Shown here piece by piece: positions 1 to 12,300 of a stretch of DNA of 64,000 bases. Position numbers and translations under genes: made by a program. The notes beneath the pieces were generated by a model, which saw nothing but the letters and a program-made list of their open reading frames with translations, was not told the origin of the DNA and made no database searches. Position 1 is the stretch's first letter, and each line of letters opens with the position of its first letter. The DNA comes from Paramacrobiotus metropolitanus (taxonomy: Eukaryota; Tardigrada; Eutardigrada; Parachela; Macrobiotidae), in contig NW_026570254.1 of assembly GCF_019649055.1 (NCBI RefSeq), positions 1,178,001 through 1,242,000 on the forward strand, given 5' to 3'.

Positions 1-1915
1 AAACGAATATGGAACACGAAACATCATGCGTGTATCGGTATGCCGACTGAAGGGCGGGCTTATCCAATAAGCTAATAGACCGTGACCTTGCAGTGCCAAT
101 TCAGAAATTGACGCCTCTGTGACATCCTTGTTACATCATCCACAAAAATTAAAATGGCATCGACAGAAGGCTATAATGATTCAACGAACGCCAGCACTTC
201 ATGTCTGCAACCTGGATTTTGCGCTGCTAGATGAGTAGCAACAACTTTAAAACTAAAGCCGGAAAAGATTTCAATCAAAAGCGGAAATATTTTTAAAAAT
301 TAAAGAATTAGCACATGATAAATTTACCTAATTCTGTGCGCAGCCATATATTATGTAAAAGTTTGATGCAATGCCAAATGAATTCTCTTTAATTAGAAAT
401 TGTAGTGTAAGAATGAGGACTTAATTCTGCAATATGGCTGCAATAAATGCAGTAATCGAAGAAAAACGAGATGAAGTGCATTGACGCAGGCAGACATGCG
501 TGCGATACGGGCACGGCCGGCATGCGTAAGCCACAAGGACTTCACATCCATGTGTTAGGTAACCAAATTAATATCGTATATGCCGATGGCGATATCGTTT
601 TTCCGGCGCATACCTATCTTGTTCTCCACATTCTTTAATATCTTTAAAATCACATCGCGCTAGCAGCAATGAGGATGTGATATTTTAATCTCAACAGAAA
701 GATCAGCGGTGCTCTTCTTTCTTTGTTATCCTCTTGCACTGCACAACGCATAACGTGGTCAATTGGTATGACGAACAAACAACAATACGATCACGCAGTA
801 ATCGGAATAAACAAACCGAACACGCATTACCAAAGGAATAATGCGCCGACCTCTGGAGAAACATAGGGCCTGTGTACATCGATGTCGTATGTAATGTTTT
901 AGCAGGTCAAACACAACCTGTGTGCTGAGCCACTTGCCCGGGTAACGGTCGTCCGGTGAAAGTCTTGTCGAGATGTTTTCTCATACAGACGATGGTGCTT
1001 TTCGTTTATAAACTTAAAATTGCATGCATGTCTAGGAATAGCTTACCATTAATAAACCAACCAAATTTTTTGTTTCAGAAATGTACATTCAGGTCAGCTC
1101 TGACAAAATAATGGGTACAGAATCTACTACAATTACTGTACTGTGCGTAACCATAACGTAAAACCTTATGAACAAAATTTTCCAAATTTGTCGTGCTTTG
1201 AGTAACAAATCTGTCTAATCTTAAAACAGAAACTTTCCAATCTTATTGATAAAATTTAATGCTGTTCCTTTAACTTCGGATAACGCAAATTGCTTTTCTT
1301 AAAAGTGTCATCATCCTAACAAAATTTTTTCGATCGGCTAATCAGGTAACGGCCACATTAGAGGTTACATAACGCCGGACTTAACCGCATCATGGGCATA
1401 ATCAGGCTCGTGAGAATTACTATTCGAGCGTTACTGCTGCTGAATGACCTTGATGTATTAATATTTCCGTATTAGTTTCATGACTGACCATGAGGTATAA
1501 GGCAAGAGCTAGGCACAAGTACATATTCGAATCTGTAATACAATCGTACACAACATTGTAACAGAATGTCCACTACCTGCATGGTTAATCAACTACCGAA
1601 ACTTAATTTAAGACTTCTCGGACTTAAAAACTACAGTACATAAAAGTAACAACAAAGACACCAGCGTCGAAAGAGCAAATACTGTAACAGTTTTCATTCT
1701 TGATTTTTTTCTGCTTGTACTATTTCTGAGAACAAAAATAATTCTGAGAAAATCTCAATTTCCAAACTGGCAGCAATATATTTTTCATTTATTTCTATCC
1801 ACAAACTCACAAAAAATCTACAGCAACCCACACGATCGATCGCCCATCGTTAACATTTAATCAAACAGATTTCCTGCGTGAAACATCGACCCTCCACAGT
1901 CCAATCAATCGGCAT
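1..1915. other. Intergenic / 3' flank, no gene recognised
   Basis: No open frame here gave a recognisable protein, and no exon flanked by good splice sites stood out on either strand. The right edge holds the 3' untranslated region of the minus-strand ETFDH gene. The sequence is AT-rich with many short GTAC-containing words. A distal part of a gene lying off the left edge cannot be excluded. Confidence 0.5.
1788..1793 (-). promoter_or_regulatory. Poly(A) signal of ETFDH
   Basis: TTTATT on the plus strand reads AATAAA on the minus strand, about 125 bp past the ETFDH stop codon. The position suits the cleavage signal of that gene. Confidence 0.5.
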
Positions 1916-4900
1916 TTACATGCCAGAGTATGCCGGTCCTCCACCTGGTTCTGGGGTAACCCAGTTGATGTTTTGACTGGGATCCTTAATATCACAGGTC
2001 TTACAGTGTATGCAGTTCTGTGCGTTGATCTGAAATCGCGACTTTCCGGTGGCCTCATCCGTAATGTATTCATACACTCCTATAATCGATATTGTCTGTT
2101 ATCCATCACTGTACCCACATTATAAAGTTGTTATCAAACATGCAAAACGTTAACCACAATCATCTGTAAAGACTTCGAACACGGTTACATTAACTGTACA
2201 ACTGATGTACAGATACCTATAACAACTGCCATTTTGTTACCTGCTGGACAAAATCTCGCTTCGGGACCATCAAACACAGGAAGATTCCTGGATGTCGGTA
2301 CAGAATCGTCGTATAATACGAGATGCGGAGGCTGATCATGGTCGTGGTTGGTGCCGGTAAGGGCAACGGATGTGAGCAAATCAAAGCTAAGCTTTCCATC
2401 GGGCTTAGGGTATTCAATAGGTTTGCACTCGCTAGCCGGCTTCAGTTTTTGATAATCCGGACCTTCAATAAATCCACTGTTATCGCCACAACAAGCACTG
2501 GGAAGCAATGTGCATTCAAACCATACTCTGATAAAGCCATAAATTTGGGAAACATACTGCTTTCAACCAGATTCATTCTCTTACTGCCCACAAGATGCTT
2601 ATACCTTTATTATATATTATGATATATGAAAAGCATATTCAAATTTCCAAAATACTGACGCAAAACCGCTAGAACATTTAATACTGCATATGTAAAAGGC
2701 ATAATGGTGACTACTGCACGGACGCTGCTGTTAAGGTACTTAACTTCTATGTACTTGCTCTACGCCATACCTCCATGCGCAAACGTCCACGGTTCCAAAC
2801 CACGAAGACCAACATAGAACAATCCAGTGTACGCTAGGCCTCCGTACACTCCTAAAGGTGAATGGAACGAAGGCCGCACATTCCGCGACTTACGCAGCTC
2901 TTTCCATACCCAACTGCCTCGCAGACGTTCCTCATAAAGCATCGGATCGGCAGCTGCAAAATGGGTTTCGGAATTACATAAGTTGGGTAACTACTAACCA
3001 GAACTTTTCGATTAAAATTACCCTGTGTGTTTTGTTCGGTTTTAAATTCCGGATTGTACAAAACATCGAAAATACTTTCTGCAGCCACCATCCCACTTTT
3101 GGTAGCCGTGTGAGTTCCCTTGATCTTGGGCACATTCATAAAGCCGGCATCGCATCCGATGAGACATCCGCCCGGAAAGGTCAATCTGGGTATCGACTAC
3201 AACATACCCGTATATTTCAAGTAGAAAAATTTTCGTTTCACACGTTGACTGAAAGATAGTACCTGCAGACCTCCTTCATTCAATGCCCTTGCCCCATACT
3301 GCAGCCTTTTGCCATTTTCCAAGAAAGGCGCAATGGCCGGATGGTGTTTGAAACGTTGGAACTCCTTGTAAGGATTCAGGTACGGGTTCTGATAGTCCAA
3401 ACCCACAACCAATCCCAGCGTAACCAACGGTGTACTGCCTTCATTCATATGGTACATAAACGTTCCACCATAAGTATGGCGATCCTGAAAAGCATTCCGT
3501 CAGCAAAAAGACAGAAAGCGCAACATACTGGGGCCAATGCAAAGCAGCCGGGACATCTACTGCGAACTTCGAAAAAAAGGTTCATAAAAAACAAAAAACC
3601 CAGTGAGTGTAATCAAAAGAAATTCTTAGTAAACTCTAGTTAGCGCATATTAGCGCATACGAGTATACTTGCATCAGTCGCATGCACTTACGAAAGGCCA
3701 TCCGACGGTGTGAATCACCAGGCCAGGCTCATGCTTAGATGGATCCACTTCCCAAAGTTCTTTCAAACCAATGCCATAACTTTGTGGTTCGGAATATGCA
3801 CGAAGATTGAATTTGCGTATAAGAGACTTTCCGAGATGCCCGTGGCATCCTTCGGCAAAGACGGTAATTTTGGCATGGAGTTCCATGCCGCGTTGAAAAT
3901 TAGCCTGCCAGGGCATGCAAAAGTAAGGCATCGCGAAAGTAATTTGCCTTACAAGTCAGACATTTGTACCTTAGGTGATCCATCTTTTTTGATTCCCACA
4001 TCATTCGTCGCTACTCCTTTTACGCTTCCATCTTCGTGGTACAACACCTGCACGTAGAAGCGAAATAATTAATGCAGTTCAACAGATTTAGGAAGCACTA
4101 TAAAATTGTAGACGCTCCATGAATGCTAAATTTAATTGTGACGCTCTAGCGCAATAATTAAAAATCCTTTCTAACCTCATATGCCGGGGTTCCGGGGTAA
4201 ATTTCAACGCCTAGTTCCTCCGCTTGTTGTCCAAGCCATTTGACATAATTTCCAAGACGAACTATATAATTTCCATGGTTATACATCGGAAAGCCTGTGG
4301 AAAAGCATGGTGAAAACATATTTTAAGCAGTTTGTAAAAGTACTGCTACTTATAAACTCTAACTGCACCAACCAGGAAGAATCGGAATGGGGATCTTTCC
4401 TTTCTCTGTAAGAAAATAAAACCTATCCTTGGTGACAGGGGTATGTAAGGGGGCCTGAAAAGGTAACGGAAGCGGTGCAAACAGGAAGCACAGAGGAACA
4501 CTGCGGACAGCTTACGCCTCTTTCCTTCCAATCGGGGATCAGCTCGTTCAGCGCATGCGTTTCCAAGCAGGCTCCAGATAAGATATGATTGCCTATTCAA
4601 GAATGGTTATCAGCATTCAGCACCGAAACGTCCGAAAGTAACCAAAGTCCTGAAAACTTACAGCGATTATCAAATTCGCCTATAAAGGTTACTTACAAAA
4701 TGGTTATCCTGTTATTAATTTATCCCGGTGACACGATTTTGAGCATGATATTGCAAACAAGTATTACAAAAAACAAACAAAAACTTAAAAATAAAAAGGT
4801 CCATTGGATGTCGTCGTGTCGATTTACAATATTTTATTTTTACAATAGTTACGGTAGTCTGGTACATACGAAATTAGCGAATCAAACATGAAAAATGGAG

Positions 4901-5688
4901 ATGGTAATCGACAACGAAGTTAAAAGAATCTAAAGAAAAACTTAGAAACTAGATTTACTGCAACCGACTGAGACTCTTAACAACAAAATTTATGTACTTA
5001 ATACAACAAAATAACAACATCACTCATACTTTAATCTCTCAATATGTATACAGCGAGCTTCGCTCAATGATACCAATCAAATGAAGAATTTGTCCCAATT
5101 TACATGCGTGGTAATGCTATGAGTGTGTTGTGCACAGTCCCTTCTCATGTAAATTGGGACAACATCACTTCACATTTACACCGAAAAGGCGAAAACGATG
5201 TTTTCGATAGCTGAATTGCGGAAATCAGACTCACCAATTTCAGCTGATTTCTCCAAGAGGCACACTCGCACTTCTTGGCCGCGTTCCTGGGCCAGCTGCT
5301 TCAGTCGAATAGCGCAGCCCATCCCAGCTGGACCGCCACCGACAATCACCACGTCGGCCTCGTCCGAAACACGCTCCATATCCACGCCTGCCCGCAGCCA
5401 ACTCTTTGTATAACGACACCAAAGAAGCGTTACTCAAAATCTAACCTTCCCATCGCGGATCCTTGCTACGCGGCCGAGCGGAGTAGTGGGTTGTGATACC
5501 AGGGGTCTTGTCGTTCTTCTCCGCTGGCTGTTTGTCTTCTGCTTCGCTGGCGAAGAAGCGCAGGCTAGCAGCACATCGTCCTCTGAACTGGGAGAGGGTT
5601 AGGCCTGCATGAGAAAAATGTCGCAGTGCGCATTATCAACAGTGCCCCGGAAATACTCACCGCGCTGCAGGATACTCCGCGACAGCAT
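1916..5688 (-). CDS. ETFDH: Electron transfer flavoprotein-ubiquinone oxidoreductase, mitochondrial
   Basis: Multi-exon gene. ETF-QO passes electrons from acyl-CoA and amino-acid dehydrogenases, via ETF, to ubiquinone at the inner mitochondrial membrane. Exon 1 starts [10 protein letters not shown] and exon 2 continues with an Arg/Ser/Ala-rich leader (LRFFAS), a typical mitochondrial targeting peptide. The family block GITTHY then RWEGVDMER leads into the FAD dinucleotide fold [11 protein letters not shown]. Downstream exons carry [94 protein letters not shown] and [15 protein letters not shown]. The 4Fe-4S ligands are RFCPAG plus CIHCKTC, followed by [15 protein letters not shown] and a final SGM at the stop (1916-1918). 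Overall layout matches the roughly 617-residue animal protein. One intron (4593-5234) is unusually long and holds a perfect inverted repeat. Identity is certain; some internal boundaries are approximate. Confidence 0.96.
4593..5234 (-). other. Long intron of ETFDH
   Basis: The intron lies between the FAD-fold exon (ending GCT GAA ATT G, donor GTGAGT) and the exon starting GGC AAT CAT ATC, after acceptor TAG. At about 640 bp it is several times longer than the other introns in this gene. Its only notable content is the inverted repeat at 5090-5162. Confidence 0.8.
5090..5162. repeat. Perfect 17-bp inverted repeat with 39-nt loop
   Basis: The left arm 5090-5106 contains TGTCCCAATTTACATG and the right arm 5146-5162 contains its exact reverse complement CATGTAAATTGGGACA. 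The extra T/A pair at the outer ends also matches. It lies wholly inside an ETFDH intron and could form a hairpin in DNA or in the pre-mRNA. It may be a miniature inverted-repeat element or a foldback remnant; no target-site duplication was evident. Confidence 0.85.
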
Positions 5689-6785
5689 GTTCGTAATTAA
5701 ATGCAAAACGTATCGAGGTTTACCTAATAATAACTCTCGCAAGATAAGACAGGATACGAGGTAGTTGCATCAACTTGCACCTCGGCCTGGAATACTACTT
5801 ACAAAATTACGAGTTATTTAAATTTCGAATTCAGCAAAGCATATTATCTCGAGAGTCGAGACTGAACAGTCGCGTATGCGGTATGATGATCACGCACATA
5901 ATATATATTTTGCAAAAGTAAATATTAAAATTAATGGTAGCGGGGAGTATTATCAATAATTTAATAGGAGAAAAAGCGCTGTGCAAACAGATACAGATAA
6001 TTCAAATTGCTTTCGAACTGTGTGTTTTTTTGCAAAAAATACGGAATTTTCTGGGTGTACGGACTACTGAGTGCGTCATAAAATGTACGGTAGGCGGAGT
6101 ATCGTGTGGCATGCACATTTAACTGGTTTAAACAGGAAGCCAACAGCAGCTATTTTTGCCGTTTTTGATTTTCGCAGTTTGCTTCTGCGACGATGAATAT
6201 TATAACTCAGAACAGTGCAACTTTTATTTAAATTTAATTTGAAAGTTTTGCTCTTTTTCTTTAAATGATTTATAGATGTCTCTATGATAAATGTATACAG
6301 TACTACTGTGCTCGTGTTGACATTTAACAAACTACGAAAGTACGACTCGAACGTTTCCGCTGACAAGTGAGCTTTCAGTTCTTTGACTTCTTTCGGACCA
6401 GCTTAGAAGTCGCATGTTGATGCTTGCAGTACCAACAGTGCCTTTTGTTATTTCTAATATTTCATAATCATCGCTTTATCAAGAATTTTGATTATATTTT
6501 TTCATTATGCTGAGTTTATCGACGCCTCAATGGCATAGTCTTTCGTATGTGGAATGTGGACGATCTGCGTGCTGGTGAAGTCCCCTTTTCTAAACATTGT
6601 GAACTGCTGTTGGATTTGCATAAAGTGATTTACTAGTGAACGACTAGTCACTGGTGACTAGTCTGACGTGTCTGAAATTATTGGTTCTCAATCTCACGGT
6701 GGGGATTCCTTAAGAGAAAGACAACGGTTGGATACATCAGCAGCTGTTAGAAATCCTTTACTTTTATTGCGACCACCCTGTCAGA
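5689..6785. promoter_or_regulatory. Divergent intergenic region ETFDH / VPS37A
   Basis: About 1.1 kb separates two genes transcribed away from each other, so promoters for both should lie here. I found no convincing coding exon. The plus-strand sequence around 5899-5912 is TATA-like (ATATATATTT). A near-palindrome of 22 bp sits 122 bp upstream of the VPS37A start. The short open frames within are unsupported. Confidence 0.5.
6642..6663. repeat. 22-bp palindrome upstream of VPS37A
   Basis: GACTAGTCAC, a 2-base centre TG, then GTGACTAGTC: two perfect 10-bp arms. It ends about 122 bp before the VPS37A ATG, in the presumed promoter or 5' leader. It could be a dimeric transcription-factor site or a leader hairpin; the arms contain ACTAGT (SpeI-like) words. 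Confidence 0.7.
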
Positions 6786-9123
6786 ATGTCTTTGTTTTCC
6801 AATTTTTGGAGTAAGAAGCCCGAAGAAGCTCAGGTTTCCCCGCACCAAGCTCAGCGTCAGAAGCAGATCGACGCGCTGCGACAGCAACATCGCAAGTATG
6901 TTGTATTGTTGTCCAGAATATAGCTGGTTTTCTACGATTACTTAACACATGGTTTGGTTGACATGGAACATGCGGCGTAGCCGATACAAGGCGCTTTTGA
7001 CCAGCAGACGATGAACAAGTGTCCATTCCTGACGTTTCACTTCATTGCAGCATTTTAGAGGTTACACGTGATTCCTCGTACCGAGTTCCTTTCAGTGTTG
7101 GCACACAAACCTTCTTCATTGATATGTGGAGTATCCTCATTTCTCGCCAGTATACAAGAAAAAATTAAGTCAGGAAAATTACGGGTTATGTTTTGTTTGC
7201 CTCTAGAAACTTGACTGTGATGTTTCCGCGTGAGCCGCCGATGTTGCGTCTCAATCCACGAGGAACGCATCCCTGGGTGGATCCCAGTGGAATCATCAAG
7301 TGGCCCAAGCTGACTTCGGTACGTCGTGGGTAATGTCAGTTAATTCATCTAAATTCCACCGCTACGTTAATATTTTTGCTTACGAGAAGATGTCTTCCGG
7401 GATGTCTGCTTGCAGTATGTTGTGTTGACGCTTCTGTTGTTTGTCTTGGTGTTACCAAGAGTATTGTACTAAGTTTGTTTCATAAAAGTCATAGTAGTAA
7501 TTTTAATATTTGTGATTGTATATACGAGCAAGATAAGGTAATAACACTGTAATTTTCACTTAATTCTCAGTTTCTCCGTAATATGGTTTGTGTTTTACGC
7601 AGTTCAACATGCATTCTGACCTGGGACGATTGATTGAGGAACTGGTTGAAGAATTCCAAAGGAATCCTCCCTCAATGCCTAGGGACATACCGTAAGTCGA
7701 AACGCCCTGAGGTGACCGGGAAAAAAGCACGTCGGAGATAAGAGTGTACTACCACAGTGAAATGATACACAATGAAATGTTACTCTTCTGTGATATCATG
7801 TGTCAACTGGTTTATGCATTTAATAGTCGCTTGCGTAAATCCCGTACATTAGTGTGATATCTTTGTAGTGTTCAATGTCCATATGCTCCAGTCACCAGTG
7901 TTACTTATAACAAATTTCTATCTTCGTAAAAAATTGCGGATGTCATCCTTTTTCTGTTTAACGTGACTATTTTGAATTTTGAAGCATTTTTCGTATTCAC
8001 GGTATCACAATTATAACTACTTATTACTAAAGCTTAATAATTTTCACCTCCTCTTATTGTTTGTCAATAAGATTTCATTGTGTTCTTATTTTTAGTCCTT
8101 CCGAGAGCATGCCCAGCTTGTATCCAAATGCCAGTATGAATTCATTTCCGTCTTTCGTCCTACCACCCGTGCCGCGCCGCTCAGATTCCCCAAGCGTATT
8201 TCCCACAAACAATATGCATTCGGTATGATTCATTGTGTTTGGAGCTGTGTTTTAGTCAGCAGCTAATTCATTGTTTGTTTGGGTGTAGACATTCCGCCAT
8301 CAGGAATCGATGTTTAATTCCGTTGGGGATAATTTTCCTGAATTGAAAAATATGAGGTGGTGTCGGCTGCGACGACTGCAGGTCCCAAATAGTTAAGTTT
8401 AACTGTGCTTTTCTTTAGCAATGCGGAACTGCAGGCCATACTCGATACCAGGGACGAACAAATTCTGTTGAATAAAATCGCTAAAACCCCAGTGATTGCA
8501 TCCCTGCGTGATGAGTTTGATCGGCTGTCAGAATCAAATCGTAGGCTGGCGGAAGAGAATTTAACGCGCAAAACTGATATGGAAAAGATAAAGTCAGATC
8601 TGTTTGAAAAGGTACGTAAGCGTTCTCTTCTTCTTATGGCTATCGATTTCAAAGGCGCTGTTAGCGGTTGACCTTGGACGACTTTTTTAGTATTCACTTG
8701 GTGGTGAAATGCGGCAACAATTCGACGATTTGCAACGGAAACAGGAAGGCGTTATGCGACAGTACGAGCCTTCTATGATCCAAGACCAGCTCCGAATAGC
8801 TGCTGCCAGTGCCGAAAATGAATCAGAGGAAACTGCAGAGGATTTTTTAGCTGGTGCGTAGCCTTAACAGTACTTAATGAAACCTCAGTTTCGTTTGTCA
8901 AATGTCAAGTTTATTTCATATCTCGTTGGTTCTGCAGGCAAGTTGGATTTGGATTCGTTTTTACCAAAATTTCTCGAAAAACGAAAGGTACATAATACAC
9001 ATTAGCCCGACCATACCACATGTCTAGCTGGTATCCACGTTGTTTAATTTTTAGATAATGCATTCCCGCAGAGCTTTGGAAGACGCTTTGAGTCGCCAGT
9101 CACAAATCGGTGCATTTTTTTAG
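6786..9123 (+). CDS. VPS37A: ESCRT-I subunit VPS37A
   Basis: VPS37A is an ESCRT-I subunit acting in endosomal sorting of ubiquitinated cargo. The start MSLFSNFWSKKP resembles the family start and leads into a basic helix (QKQIDALRQQHR). A UEV-like region follows: YRVPFSV, NLTVMFPREPPMLRLNP, then FNMHSDLGRLIEELVEEF. A Pro/Ser-rich linker (SMPSLYPNASMNS) precedes FPELKNM and the coiled-coil Mod(r) region: LQAILDTRDEQILLNK, LAEENLTRKTDMEK, GEMRQQFDDLQRKQEG, ENESEETAEDFLAGKLDLD and FLEKRK. It ends SRQSQIGAFF then TAG, about 15 bp before an AATAAA. The second exon, starting ILEVTRDSSYRVPF, is the least certain: its best in-phase donor adds a segment (GTQTFFIDMWSILISRQ) not usual in the family. The family assignment is firm. 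Confidence 0.9.
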
Positions 9124-9136
9124 TTTTCACTGGAAC

Positions 9137-9142
9137 AATAAA
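9137..9142 (+). promoter_or_regulatory. Poly(A) signal of VPS37A
   Basis: AATAAA lies 14 bp after the VPS37A stop codon. The 3' untranslated region would be very short, leaving room for the converging RARS1 3' end. Confidence 0.6.
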
Positions 9143-9213
9143 ATATCTTTGTTTGTATTATCGCCTGAAAAAACTGCGTGCATCACGTTTGTAGCTGTTC
9201 TTTTTTGATTGTT

Positions 9214-9219
9214 TTTATT
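9214..9219 (-). promoter_or_regulatory. Poly(A) signal of RARS1
   Basis: TTTATT on the plus strand (AATAAA on minus) lies about 115 bp past the RARS1 stop. It falls only about 70 bp from the VPS37A signal, so the two convergent transcripts may end almost tail to tail. Confidence 0.45.
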
Positions 9220-9332
9220 GATTTGACGGCACCAAAGAGCGTTAGCTTTATTACTCTTGAAAGAGCGTTTACTAGAAAACATTAAAAAACTGATGCGTTA
9301 ATCAGGGAATATATTATTCTGATAGCACAGCT

Positions 9333-12300
9333 TCACATCTTTCCGACTGGTTTGATCCCCAGAATCTGGAAGCACCGATCCATCACTCCAGCGGTTGCCT
9401 CGCATAGAGCCAGACGATGCATATGGATTTTCAGAACTTCCCCTGTTACAAAAAATTTGGTGATCCGTTTTAATCTTCGGCACGAACTTTACTTATCTGT
9501 ATTACCTGATTTCCTATCCTTTTCGATGCAGTAGCAGTTGTCGTAGAATTCGGTAAACACTCCCGACAGTTGATACATGTAGTCGCACAGCTGATTCATC
9601 AACAAGTTATCCATCACGGTTAGCAGCATTTCATGGAACTGAATCAGTTTCTTCGCCAGTTTAAGTTCCTTAGCATGGTCCAATGGGAGTTGCTCAACGC
9701 TTTCCACGTATGCCTTTAAGCTATCAGGTGAAACACCGGCATTTCGGGATATCGCTCTGCAAAGATCTGGAGTTATCCACAGAATCATTGTGATATCGCT
9801 GTCAGGCTTTTCACTCAAATTAGACATGCAACGTATACGCAATAAGAGTAGACTATACTCACCGAATTCGAGTATATGCGTACAGCAAATACACCGCAGT
9901 GTTTCCTTTGTCATCCAGCATCTAACAGTGAAAGAACAATAAGTAACAAAATCGTAAAAATTCAAAAGCCAAGTAACCATGAAGGGTATTCTTAAAAATG
10001 TAGAAAGTTTTTGTAAAGAAAAGATATTTCAGTTAAGCAACAAGCAATCTGAGCATTCCCGAAAACCAGAGTCTGTTTTGTTACCAATGTCACGACACTG
10101 AATTTAGTTTGAATTTGATATTTATCCATTTCGAATATAATCGAGAGGGCTACACGTCTCACCTTATCGAAAGAGAACACATAATCACTCGTTCGGTTAT
10201 TGCTTAAATCCGCGTACTTGATGCACCCGTACGCAACAGCATCTCGTGCTGCTTCAAATTCTTCCGTCGTCAAATCCTTATCTCGACCTTTATCCTTCAG
10301 TTTTGCGGCAGCACGATTCACTCCTAGCGTTAACACATAGATTTTGGCGAAGGGCACTTTGTACATGCTTCGGAAACAAAATGAGATAATGTTCAGTACC
10401 TTCGTCCAAAAGGTCAACCAAGCGAACGGTATCCCCAGATCGAGTCTTAAACTTTTTCTTGTCTTCTCCCAGAACAAGTCCAAATCCGACGAACTGACTC
10501 AGTTGTTCAGGTTTGCTGAATCCGAGGAATTCTGCTGCTTTGATGATTAAATTTATGTGCAACTCTTGTCCGCTATCAATCACGTATAGGTTCCTATCAC
10601 ACTTTTCAACTTGTAGTCGGTGTTTGATGCATGCTAAATCCGATGTATCGTAAGTAAATCCACCATCCGATTTCACTATGGTCAAGGGAATCTGTCCTCC
10701 AGGAACAAAAAAGAAGCTTTCTTCCTTCTTCTTCAGTCATTTGACCTACGCAAAACAATTCAAAAATTCGCATACTAATTTCCAAACTGAAAACTAATTT
10801 GAAAAAAGCGTGACCGAAAAAAATTGTCAATCTACCTAAAAATTTTCAACCTCACCTTTCCCATCTAGCTCTTTCACCAGATCCACCATATGATCTTGAT
10901 AGAATGATTCACCCCGGTTTTGCAGTTTTTTGCTGGTAGATAGGCGTTCGTAAACCTTCGTGAATTCTGCAGAACACAAAGTCAACGTCAGACTGCCGGA
11001 GGAATACAAATATTAAGCGTGATTCCAACCTTGGTACGAAACACTGACGATTAACTGCCATGCTTTCGTGATTTCCGGCACATGGCTCTGCAGCTGCACG
11101 ACCCGATTGTAGGCTCGCTTTTTAAATTCAGCATCTTCATCAAAACGTTTTTTGGATTCCTTTCAAAGAATTTGAATTAGACATGGAGTGCAAAGGGCAG
11201 TACGTGGACTTGGTGAAAGGTTTTGTGACTAGGTTTTACAGAAATTTGTATGTTTTGTTTGCGAAACTATAAATAATCATTGCTAACTATAAATGATTAG
11301 CACCCAACACCACAACAAACATTTATTTAAAAGGATTTACGCTTATGAAAATATCACAACATTTTACAGCAAAAAAACACTTTCGTACTTTGTAAAACGC
11401 TTGCAGGTCACCAATAGGAGGAGATACCGTCAGATAATCAGGAAACTGTTCTTCCAGATGTGCGATCAACATTCCAAACTGCGTTCCCCAGTCACCCAAA
11501 TGATTAAGTCGCAGAACATCATGACCAGCAAATTCTAGCATGTTTGCAATGCTGTCACCAATAATTGTGGATCTGCAAAACAACTTGTGGATCTGCCAGC
11601 AGTAGTCTAGTCTCGTAAACTACCACTGCATATAATGGCACAAACGTTAGCCATTTGTGTTAAAAGTTTTCACAAATCCTGTATCCTTAGTGTTAGTTCA
11701 GCCAGGTTAAAGCGCACCAACATTCTAAAATACAGTAACAATTCTGCGTGTGCAGTCGATGCTGCAGACTACCTGCAGTCTTACCTCAAATGACCGACAT
11801 GCATTTCCTTGGCAATGTTCGGCGAAGAATAGTCTACCACAACGCGCTGTTTTTTTGGTAGGGTAGGAGGCGGATAATTTTTCTTGACTAAGTCTGTCAG
11901 TTGATCCGCGACATACTCTTTGTTCAGATCAACATTAATAAATCCGGCAGGGGCAACTTTACTCTGCAAAATTTCCATAAATTTCAATTTCCAGATCACT
12001 CCGTTTTTGGCCATATCGCTTGCAAAATAGGCAATACAATATGTAAGCACATTCATTAAAACATTTTATACACGGTGGAACATAAAACATAAAGCATAAA
12101 ACTTTCGGAAATGTGCATGAAAACCTTTAGCAATCTGAAAGAATAAAGAAGTTATAGTCTGAATTTAAAAATAAGTACGTATCATGATGTATGGCGGTGG
12201 TTATTTTAGAAATGGTAAAAGAAATCTTCAGGCAAGAGCACCTCACAAAATTATGAGCGTGTGCAATACTGAAATTTCTTTGACAGGTAATGCAATTGTT

